64,000 nt of DNA from Holacanthus passer. Its lineage: Eukaryota; Chordata; Actinopteri; Pomacanthidae. The stretch spans positions 4,187,001 to 4,251,000 of the forward strand of contig JAFREQ010000026.1 in the NCBI GenBank assembly GCA_025331565.1, given 5' to 3'. Shown here one piece after another: positions 50,701-62,700 of the stretch. Positions within the stretch are counted from its first letter, which is position 1. Each line of letters opens with the position of its first letter. The notes beneath the pieces were generated by a model that saw only the letters and a list, made by a program, of their open reading frames with translations, was not told where the DNA came from and made no database searches. The translations under genes were made by a program, and so were the position numbers.

Positions 50701-53700
50701 AGTGTTGAATTTCTGCCTCTCGTCCTCGGCCTGTTGATCAGTGGCCTTGAGTTGGTTTTCCAGTGATGCTATGGTTTCCAGTTTCTCTTGCATCTCCTTT
50801 GTAATGTGCTCCTTACTCTGTACTTGTTCTTCTAATTGTTTGGACAACGTCTGCATTTCATTATTGTATTTTTCCACCTGTGCCAGAAGTTTGTTCTGTT
50901 CATCCTTGAAAGATTTGAGTTCTTTTTCATATGTCTGTTCTTTATCATTCAGCTGCTGCTGTAGTTGCTCGCTGCTGGTATTTTTGTCTTTGAGCTGCGA
51001 AACAAGTCCGTCTGTCTCCTGGAGCTTTTGGGTGGATAAAGTCAGCTGTTCCTTTAGTGAAGTGATGTGCGATTCACATTCAGAAAGATGATTACGATGG
51101 CTCACAATCTGTTTCTGAATCTCCCCTCGAAGGTCCAGAATAACTTTCTTGTCCTCGTCAGTCTGCTTTATCAGAAGTTCAACCTCAGCCGCTTTAGACT
51201 CTCTTTCTTCTTTGGCCTTGACCAACTCCACCTCAGTGTCCTTGAGGTTCCCGACCAGCTCTGTGATCTTGATGTCCAGGGCTTGCTGGTCTGAATTCTG
51301 TGACTCTCTGATAATCATGGCCTCCCGCTCTGCCTTACTCAGTGCATTTTCTACATGTACCAGATTCTCTTCTTTGAGTTTGAGCTCCTGCTTCAGCACT
51401 GTGACCTGCTCTGCATATTCTGCCATGTTACCAGAGAGGGTTGATATCTCCTTGTCCTTTTCCAACAGGGTATCTTTCAGACTATCAATTTCCCGCTCAC
51501 AGCTTTGAAGGTCATGAATGAGTTGGGCTCGTTCTTCCAAGTAGGCAGTATTTAGTTTGTCCAGCTCTTCATTTGTCTGATCAAGGTCAGTTTGTAAAGT
51601 TTCTATGGTGACTTCCTGCTTTTGAGTCTGAAAATGAGGAGATAAAAAACAATGAAGCATCGAGTGAGAAAGGAGAATTTCTATCACTAGTGCAAAGCCA
51701 CATAATATTACAGTGTAATGTCAAGGAGAATTAACTGATTAACTGCAATCCATGTACGTTATGCAATGAATGGATAAAAAACAAAAGATGCTGACATTAA
51801 GTCAAACATTTCTACAAAAATTAAGGTCGATGCTGCAATTCATAAAATCACACCTTGTCCTTCAGCACGCTCAGCTTCTGCGTGAGGTCGACAACTTCCG
51901 TTTTCAGCTCAGAGCACTGTTTCTCTGAGCTGCTGCATTTCTTGGAAACGTTCTCAAGCTGCAGGAGAAAAAAACAAACAACAAGATTAACTTTTGCTGA
52001 ACATTGAACTGTGACAAAGAGAAATAAAAAAGTGGAGTCAAAGCACTCACAGTGTGCTCAGTCTGAAGGAGCTTGTCAGACACCTCTTTGTACTGAATTT
52101 CTTTTTCACTCAAAGATTCTCGGAGGCTGTTGATGAGCTCAAGCTTCTCAGACGTCTTGGCCAAAGTGTTCTCTTTCTCGATGAGTGAGCTCTCCAGGCA
52201 CTCCTGTGTGTTACTCAGCCTAATAAACACAATCATAACATTTAAAATAAGCTGAGTTAAAACATTTAACACAAAAATACCAATATCAAATGCCAGGCAG
52301 AGTGCACTGAGGTTCTCAGTTACTGAGATATGGTCCAAGTCCCGTTTGTGATTTGTGGGTTTATGATGCTGTTAAATATGTGTTTAATGCTGCTAATAGG
52401 ATGTGAAAGACTTTGACAGTTACAGTCCAAGAGGTGACCTCAACTTTTGCCAAATGGTGGCGTTACAGAAACGTTTGGATGACTTATTTCTTCACTGTGT
52501 ATATTTTCACTGTTTGGTATATTTTCACTCTTTGTTAATAGTCTCTGTTGATAAATCATAAGAGAGCCATAAAATGAAGAGTACATCAAAAACAAAAACT
52601 CTCCGAATGCTGAATGAAAAATGAGAAATGAAAAATGACTTTGAGTTGAATGGAATAAGTGGAATGTGTAGCTTTCACTCTGTATGCTGATATATTTCAA
52701 TGTCTATTTAAATGTCAATTTTTATGGGTAACAAAACTGATTTCTGCCGTGAATGAACAGTTTACCCTCTGAGCTGTTCGTTGAGGCTGCCAACCAGCAG
52801 CTGATGCTTCTCTGCATCTCTGGTCTGTTGGCTTCGGACGCTGGCAAGTTGGCTCTGTAGTTTCTCTGACTCATTCTGTGGTGGCAGAAAAAGAAAGATC
52901 AATAGGCAAAGATTAAATTCTGAAAGCACTAGATAAAGAAATTCTCACGGCACACGGACGTGGATGACAGCAGACGCGCTGGAGAACAGCATCACAGGAC
53001 ACTTGTCACTGTTGTTGTTGATATCAAAGTCTTCATCAGAATCGTTGACATTATTAAATATTTATTTTCCCATTCATATTGTGATAATGAACTTTGACAT
53101 TCACCGTTTTGACAGTTACAAAGTTAAGTGGTGAAGTGTGATTTACGACACCCAGTGAGTCTGCGACAAGTCTTGCTTAAAACATTATTTGAAACCAAGA
53201 TTAAACAAGCACACCACACCATTAGCCATCACCGCCAGAGGTGCTCTCTAGCGCACACATACATGAGAGACCCAACACACCTGAGAGACCCAAAATGGCT
53301 GCTCATCTTCATCTACATCAAACGTCACCTGTGTTAGAAGGGTCTGTTACAAAATCCCAGTCCTCGGGAGGGGAAACATGCAATTCACTCATCGTTTACT
53401 GTGTTACTCAACAGCCGGCAAGTAATGACTGGAAGTGGCATTTTCACAATGTGAATGTTAAGACAATATTTAAATGCTGATTTGACTTAACCCTGCAGCT
53501 ATGAGACAGTGCGTGATGTTGGGTGTGGTCAGCTACGGGGAGATTACCTGTAATGTCTCTATGCGGGCCTGCAGCTGCAGACGATCCTCCAGGTCTTGAC
53601 AGCGCTCCTCCAGGCTCAGGATCTGCTCCTGCAGTTGGTTCCTTTCCAGCTCCAGCTCCTCCACAACAGACCGCAAACCATCTGCAATCACCAGGAGAGA

Positions 53701-56700
53701 GAACAGGTATTCAGGATGGAACATGAACAATAAACGCCTGCCACAAATAAACACCAATGAGGAGAGGTGGAAATAACTTCACTTAACAGGATAAATGCAC
53801 GATAAAATCATGTGAGTCATGTAATACTCAGCCACTCTGCTCTTCTGATCTGAGTCTTTCAGTGACTTAAAGGGAATAACTATTTGACAATTTACTCTAT
53901 TGTAGGGCTCACTCTTAATTCAAAAGATGAATCAAACATGTCAATCAAGGATTAGTCTGAATATAAATTACAAAGCACATTATAAAGCACAATACGCCAT
54001 TCCTTGTTCCCAGTGAGGGAGTTCTTAAAGCTCTGTCGTAAGAAAGCAACTGTTGTTTTTGACTGTTCTTCTCTTGGTTTTACGCATTGGGATGCTTTAA
54101 AAATTGGTTTCTTTAGAAAAGCTGAATCAGTAGGAGGACATGATCACAGGAGGCAAAGTCTGCGGCGCATCATCTTATAAAAGAACATTTACTGCAAGAC
54201 TAATTCATTAAAAGACAGGGGTTGAAATGCAATCCAAGGGCTCAAGGTTTAGCCACAAACAACCAAAAAGTACATCAGTCACTTTTCCATTCAAAACACA
54301 ACTCCCCAATTACAATTTCCATTTTTGTTGCTGATGTATGTTTTGGTTTTATAACAAGCAGCAGCTTGAAAGACAACAAGACATGATGAGAGGAAATGAA
54401 GAAAAAGGAGCAGAACATGCAAACAATGAAGAAACAAAACTTACCACAGATGAGGTCCTGTCACCTACATTTATATGATCTCACAAGAATTCAGTGCTTT
54501 CAGTGGACCAATCGCAACAAACACTAGCCAGCTCAACCAGCATGCACGTGTCCAAAGAAAACACTTTAATACTCATGAAAATGGAAACCAATGAATGAGT
54601 GTCGAACTCTTGGGGTTATGTCAATTGTCCCCGAGTTATTTTTAAAAAATGTGAGATGAGCTTAAATTCAGCTTGCTACAGTGTGACCCAGCAGGTGAGT
54701 CCATGAGTAGAAATGAAGGCAAGCTAAACCAAGCTAATCCCTCCAGTATGTAAAACACAATAACCCCATACACATAACCCAGGTTTTACATTTACAACAT
54801 TGGTTAGATGAAAAAAGACAAAACCAACCAACAGCCACAAACCGACACTCAATAAAATAAGTTTGGAGTGTTATGGTAAAAAAAAAAATCAACCCAAAGG
54901 CAACTGAAGTTTCCCAAAGGAATGTGCAGGTGACCGAGTGCATGCCGGTGTAAACTGTCCAGCGGGTCTCACACCTGTGTCGGGAGTACTGTACTCGGGC
55001 CACCAACCTCCCATGTTCTCTCCCTCCATCGGGGTCGTGCTCTCGGAGGTGCTCCGCGGGTCCTGGAACGGGGCCTGAGCATCGAATTCAAAGTCCTCCT
55101 GCAAGTGGGACGAACTTATTCAAAGTGGTGTTGTTACAGTGACAATTCCTCAAAGATAGAATAACCATGATCTGATCCAGCTCCGTATTTAGAGTCATGA
55201 GACATGAGAGAGTTGATCTTCTCGATTCTCAAAAAGACACCAATAAGTTAATATCCCAAAACACTGAACTATTTCTTTAATAAGATTGGTATATCAATTG
55301 GTCGATGGGAGCAATCAAGCCGTCTAAAAGCTGTTGCAAAGTTATTGGGACTCAAAATTACTAGTTATGTGCTTGTTGATGGTGACTCACAACCCAGGAA
55401 GTGCTGACTGCGACGCTCACTTCAGCAGAAACAAGTAACTACAGAACCTGCTTTTGGCATTAAAGTGTTTTTGAGGTTTGTTTCCAGAAAGTCTGAATTT
55501 AGTTTGATCTGTGCTTTTTATGTAATTCTGAATGGGATTATTTCAAGCAGGAGCAGGTGATGACATTTTCAGTTCTCTCAAATAAGGAAAGATTGGTTGA
55601 TTTATGTTAAGTGTTGCAGTTAGCACATGTGGAGAAGATGCTGCTCTTTGTTCCTCAGCTGGAATCAGCCATTAGAAACATCACATCCCGTAAAAGCATT
55701 TAACGAATGTCTGAAGGTATGCTGGCATTACCATGGCACCACCGCAGTCATGTGTGTGCAGCCCGTCCACCTACCTGCAGGCTTCGTTGGGCTGGAGCTG
55801 CCAGCTTCTTGGCCCTGTGTTGGCCGAGCCCCCGAGCTTGAGCCAGCTCCTCCTCCAACTCCTGCTGCCGAGTGGCCAGTGCTGGATCGGAGCAGCCAGG
55901 AAAGAACCAGTCATCCTCAATCAGTTTTGTGCCACAGGGAAAGGGGGAGGTTGGTTGGATTGAGGATGTATTTATGGATGGAAGGTGGGTATAAAATGGG
56001 TAGGACGGGATGATGGCAGAGTGATAGAAGACATTTTTTCAAAGACAAGATGACAGAGACGGAGAATAAATGGGTGTGTTGGTATAGATGATGTTGGCGG
56101 TTTTGATGAAGAGGGGGATGAGGCACTTTCAACACCACACATGAACTTTGTAACATAGAAAACAGTTTCATACAATAATGAAAAGAGACAGACTGTAAGA
56201 GAAATATAGACACAGAGACGGAGAGAATAAAGGATGGAGGAAGAGAAAGTTACTCAGATATGTATGCACTTTTGTATTTGCATAAGGTATGTGGACCTGA
56301 GGAACACTTCAAAAGCAACATCTGGTCAGAGCCATGCACACCTGATTTGCATAGCAAAGGGAAACAGCATTCAAACATGTGGGAGACAGAGGATAAAAGT
56401 GGCTGTGGGAGGAAGGAGAGGGCCCATTTTCATGAGTCACACTTAAAGCCAATGTTTCACCACTGTTCCTTCAGCAGGGAGAGCAGACAGTTATTTAAAG
56501 CAACACAGCGCAGGTACAGATCTGAGGGGATTCTAGCAGTGCTCTGAGTTTGGATTTGGATTTCATTTAGCAGCAGAGGATGCAAGCAGGGCAGCGCCAA
56601 ATCGAATAGAACAAAACACGTTCCCATCCGTTTTGTGACAACAGGCTGATTTTGCTGTGGAGGGGAGGAAAGGGGGGGGGGCAGCTCAAAGTAAAGGGTG

Positions 56701-59700
56701 GGGCAGAAAAAGGAAAGGAGTTGAGTGGGTGAAGCTGTGGTCAGTGTGGGTTCAGTGCATAAGCAGGGTCCAGCAGATCAGCTCTATTCAAAAGGATATA
56801 ATACATTATTATTATAACAGTAACATTATTGAATAGAATTTAGGATCTTCTACACTAATCACGTAGAACAAAACAAGTCTGAAGCACCCGGTCGCCTACA
56901 CTGACCACAGCAGCAGGGTTTATTACATGGAGGATTTAAGAACAGGAGAAATATGATAATCATTCATGAAGGTAGATCCTGCTGGGTTCTTCTTTCCATG
57001 CCTGAGAATGCAGCAGAAGCATCTGACATGTGATGCTTCAAGTGATAAACCCAGAGCAGACGGGTTATTCAGGCTTTTATAAAGTGATGTCAGAGTTTAC
57101 TATAATTCAGGCCGTCAAATTTTCAGCAGAGAGGGCAAATGACTTGTTTTGTTCCAAAAATGATGATATTATATCAAAGGTAAAAACTAGCACCTTTGTT
57201 GCCCTTTGAACTAACTCTTCCTTTAACGTGTAGCTTTATAAATAAACTAATGGACTAATGGATATTTTGGGCTGCAGCAGCAAACAAGAGAAGCAAAAGC
57301 TCAGCAGGCACTGATGTTAGTGACATGTCTTTAAATATTATTTACAGCATTATATACAGCATTTATAGCACTGGACTGAGTGAAACAGCACGCATTCTAC
57401 TGTCACCCTAAAAGAGCAGCCTGTGTATCTCACTGTCACCACTTCAGCAATAAACTTGTAACTGAAGTATTTCCAGCAGCACTTGAAGGCAACAACACAA
57501 GCAATTGAGTGTTTACGCTCCCCACAGTCGCTTCGCCTGAACTACACCGAGAGGAGCGATTGAAAAGAGCTGTCTCTACTAACCAGCTCTGAACAAGGAC
57601 ATAATGTTTCCAGGCAGGTTTCTGGTTTTCTGTCAGCATTAGAACAAACAGTGAGACGCACGGCTCGATCAAATGAACTGCAGTCGTCTTTCAGGAAAAG
57701 CGTTAATTACCGTGAGAGCTTTGAGTTGAGAGGCTTTTGAGTCTTGTTATTAACACGAGGTTCATTAATGTCTACTCCACTTCACTGATTCAGTAATTTA
57801 ACTGTCAGTGGGACACACAGCTCAGCAAAGTCAACAGCCATAATTCACGTAAAAGGGACCAGGAGCCATTTTACTTTGACTTTAGTCTTATTTCACTTCA
57901 ATTAAGGAAAAATATATTTTGTGCATTACTCTTTTTTGAAAGCTGACTGTCAAGAGGGATGACTGAAATTTGTTTGTACTTAGCTTTTCCATTTCCTGCC
58001 AGTAACCTCTCATAAAATATCCCAGATACCAAGTAAATCATCCAGACCATCACAAGAGAATAGTACATTTGGAACATGTGAGCTTTATCCACAACGACTG
58101 AGATGATTCTTATGTAAAGAACAAGCTTACTGCTTCTCTGCCTTTTGCAATATTGTTTCTACAAACTAATGTTTAACGTTATTGTATGTGTGTAGCATCT
58201 GATGCCACATGAGGCACAGAAACTCTCATCAGTCTGGCTGCAGCGTCAGTCCTCTTCCCGGAGTCAGTGCAAATGCAGCCATCCCACCACAAAAGGAAAA
58301 TAACAATGTTGTTTGATTATACGTAATAATGGGATATGTTCCAAAATATTTTAGTGTGGCCACACCAGAAATCAAATGATGGAAAGAAGAAACAGGAGGA
58401 CAGGAAAACAGAAAGGGGTGAAGGAATGGAAAAGAGGAACAACACAGGAGAAGGGAAGAAAGGAGAAACAGAACGGCAGACTCTAACGTGCAGCCTGTCA
58501 CTGCACTGCCGGCAGCTCGCCCCGGCAAAGCTGAAATTCAAGGGGAGCTGCAGGCAGTACAGCGAGCAGGAGCAGCACTGGAGGTTTGGAGGAGCCTGCA
58601 TGCACAAAACTGATGGGAAACTGTTCTGTGTGGCTGCTCCCATCCCTGGAGCAGGGGCTGGAGGGGGAGAGTGGGGGGCGGAGGTCCACGAGATGGGAGG
58701 CAGCACAGGGTAAACCAAATGCTCCCCATTAACAATGGTCAAGACGGGAGGGGGGGGAAATTAAGAAAAAAGAAAGCAATGTTCAGTCAGACAACAGAGG
58801 ACATGTGGTAAACAGTTAACACACACTCTGAATCTCTCTCTCAAAACATGGTGGTGGTGGAGTGTTGGGAGAAAATAAAAGGAGTTACAAAATTAACTGA
58901 CATTTACACTCTGTTGCCAGGTGATAAGGCTGTTTGAATTTAATAGCATTATACTGAGAGATGTTTCTGTGTGTCCACCACACTTAAACCAGCTGGGGAG
59001 GCTAAATATTATAAATACCTCACAATATAATGTGAATATTTAAACAGCACAACAAACTACAGCCTCCAAAGTCAAGTGTATGTACTCCAATATCACACGT
59101 GTGCCTCAAGAGACTTCATCTGTACAGACACCCACTATCCTTAGACCCCTGATTCAGATAAAGGAAAGCTCCCCAAAAAACACTTTACCAGGGAAAAACT
59201 TGGAAGAAACCTCAATAGGAGGATCCCCCTTCCAGGACAGACAGACATGCAATAGATGTGTGAAGAAGAGCTTTCAGGGTAACTGAACAGGTGGTGAAGC
59301 TGATGGCACCGACTGAAGGCACTGGCTCAAAGTGCATCTAAGATTCTGTCAGACTGTAAATACATTAATAGAAGTTATAAATATATTGGTGAAAGTCTTT
59401 GATCGAGGGAGCAGACCTGTCAGCCAGTCACACCAACCTAAAAGAAACCAGCTGAAATGACACCACCACCACAACAACCACTCTGTTAAAGTATGAACCC
59501 TGTGTTCCACATTTATGTGAAGTGTAACAAAGAAACTGAGAGGAGATTTTGATTTCTGTGTTGCTGAAGTCAGTTTTATCAGTTTTGTTCATAAAGATTT
59601 GATAATAAAAAAGGTGGTTATGAACCTGGTTCAAACACTAATAGGATCTTGTTTTTTTCTAAAGATTTCGAAGCAGATTAGGTGTGCATCAGGCAAGCAT

Positions 59701-62700
59701 GTGCACATGAGAAACACCAACGTCCACGCGTGAGCTTCTATACAATAAAAAGAAGGGACCAGGATTTTCACTGAATTCTGACCCTGATAGTTAGGCCTGG
59801 TCACTTAGTGGTGATAAACAACTGAACCTGCTGATTCCACCTCCATTCAAACAATCTGACATTTACATGAGAGTGTGTCATCCTCGAGCAACAGCCTTAC
59901 CCTCTCTTTCCTCCTCCATGTGGCTGATGCGGAGAGCCATGGCAGCCTTCTCCTCCTTGGCCCGGTCCCTGGCGCTGACTGCCTCAGCCACCATCTCCTG
60001 CCACTCCAGCACCTGGCTCTGAGTGTCGTCAGCGCTGCCTGACTCACTTGCCTGAGACCGGAGGGAGCAGAGAATTAAAGGAGACCAACAACGAGCAGGT
60101 TCCATTGACTGTAGCAGGAATATTTAGAAAAACCCTGGATGCCTGACCTGAGAGGCGGCCCTCTTGGTGAACTGCTCCAGGTCTGCTTGTAGCGTCCGCT
60201 GCTGCTCCTCATATACCACCAGCTTGGCCTCCAGCATTTCTAGCAGAAAGCATCAAACAATGTTCATGTTTTGGCATCAGAACTACAAATGACAATGCAG
60301 AAAAAATATGGCATACTGGTGTTTCTGCTACACATGGGGAAAAAGCACAAGACTATCATGTTTGATTTCTACCATTCTTTGCTTTGAGCTCCTCATATTG
60401 CTCCACTTTCCAGAGGTTTTCCTCTCTCTCCTCCTCCAGTGCTGTGATCCGACTCCGCAGGGCGGTCAGGTCTGGGGGGGCACCTCCAGCCTAAAGGGGG
60501 CAAAGTAAACATCTTTTAAATGGCTCTGAATTTTGTACCTTGTAGTCTTGCTTAGAAGAGTTCTTCCTGCATTGATATTTTTACTCTGGATAACAAGTCG
60601 GCATGTTGTAGAAGATCAAATGTTAAAAGAGTTTTCTGTAATTCCTTCTGGATTCATTTTACAATTAATTCAAATTTGAGTGAATTTAGAAAGAAATAAC
60701 AGGGCATCTCAAGAAAGGAACATAATAACTATACATTTTTGAAAATAAAATCTAAACATTTTGTAATCCCACCTGGCTTTTCTTCAACTCCTCCTCCAAC
60801 TGTCTGATCCGAGATTTAGACCACGCTTTCATCTTCAGGAACTTGGCCTCTGATCTGCTGGCTTCTTCCATTTTTTGCTTTGCTTGGGCTGCAACAATGA
60901 GGTGAGAAAGTCAGATGAAATGGTGATATTCAAGGCTACAGGCAGATGAAAATGATTTCTGAAGAAATCCCACAGATGTACAATTGTCATTACAATAAAG
61001 AGAGATATAACATGTGGGTGGAAATCGGTTTAAACTGATCTGGGTAATTTGGGTATCTTCTATTGACAGTCTGTAAAAACCAAAAATAATGAGCCTTCAC
61101 TCTAACATGTCAGACATCTTAACATAAAGAAGTACCACCATGACATTTCCTCTGTATTTCTTCTGGAAAAGTGAGACTGAATAATCAACACAAAAACAAC
61201 CAACCTTCCAGATCAGCTATCCTTTGGATGGAGGCTGGATCCACAGGCATGTTTCCGCTTCCTGAGGCCTCCTGGCTGGCAGGTGGTGCTGATACCGAGG
61301 CCCTCCTCAGCTCCTCCAGCTGCTCCAGGAGATCCTGCTGTGTTTGGGCCATCTGTGCCTGATGCTGCTCAGTTAGTCGCTGCACCTCCACCTGCTGCTT
61401 TTCCATCAGGTCGCGAAGCTGTGCTCGCATCACATGCTTCTCTGCCTCCATCTTGGATTCCAGGCTCTCTCGTTGTACTTGTAGACGACGCAGGCGCTCT
61501 GTAAGCTCCTGTGGGGAGAAAAGATGATGCAGAGGCAAGACAGTTGAGAATATAACAAAACTGTGATGGGGAAGACAGTTTCACTTGACTTAGTATTTGA
61601 ATTAAGGAATTGTTGTTTGTAAATAACATCAAAAGTCAAGCATGTCATCACAAAGTAGACACCAAGAGGAAAAGCATGTTTAAAGTGAGGAGGTGTTGCT
61701 GCGGACCTTTATCTGCTGGTCCCTGCCATCCACCTCTTCCTGGAGAACATCAATGACCTGGGTTTTACCCAGCAGCACCTCCTCCTTCTCATGAAGCTTC
61801 TGTTTCAGAGCCTTCAGAAGCTGAAGAGGAGACAAAAAAGACGTGTTTAGCAAAAAGATGTGTTTAGAATCAATACTGTCACACTGATTTAATGAGGCTA
61901 AATCCAACAGTAATTCCATGTGTTGCATAGAATCATGTGACTACAGCAGTAAATTGACTTCTTTGAGTAGCAGCTACATACTTTTCTTCACTGATTCTTT
62001 TAGCAGTGAGTGTCATCACTACCTGCTCTAAGTCTGCGCTGGCATCAGACTTTGCTGCTAACTTGAAGAGCTCCTGTTCGTGCATCTGGTTGATCTCCAT
62101 CAGCTGGTTATCTTTCTGAATAATGATGTCTTTGAATGTCTGGATCTAAAAACAAAAACATGGTGCATCATCAGACACAAGATAGTGACACTTCTCACAA
62201 TGAAAACAGACAACAGTATCAAATTGGACAATAAAAGAATCACTGTTTCATGTCTTTTGAAACAACAACCCGATGCCCCATAACAGAAACACGGCAGCTG
62301 AGTGCTTTGAAAACCTACGTTCTGTTTGTACATGCTCTCCTTCTGACTGTACTGCTCCTTCTCTGAGACCAGCAGCTCTCTGAGGCTGTCTGCCTGCTCC
62401 TGCAGCAAACTGTAGCGTTCCTCTGACTCTCCCACCTTCCTGGTCAGACTCTGCACCAGCAGCTGCAGCTCCTGCATCGCTCCACCGTCCTCTGTCACCT
62501 GAAGAGGTATCGCACAGCTGAGCATCAATATTGACCTTCTGGGTTGAACTTAAATGAGTGAATGCCTGAGAATACTGTATCATGTTCTTATTGTTTTTTC
62601 TTCTGTACTAATCTTAAAATGGGAAAATGTAAGCAGTGAAAAAGTACTGAATAAGTGCAGCAACATGACGTTCACTCTGCATTCTTGTGAGTTGTATGAC

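Noticed and set aside
40690..51508. Many plus-strand ORFs of 60-130 codons opposite the giant exon
   Set aside because: Antisense shadows of the Leu/Glu/Lys-rich coiled-coil codons; no independent features.
51628..51687. Start of the giant ORF at the upstream ATG (MIEILLSHSM)
   Set aside because: This part has intron character and follows the 3' splice-site logic. The acceptor at 51628 joins in phase to exon w17.
58317..58742. 141-codon minus-strand ORF in a golgb1 intron as an extra exon
   Set aside because: The flanking exons already join in phase. No strong acceptor/donor pair of suitable phase found and no giantin-like coil. Kept only as an unexplained block.
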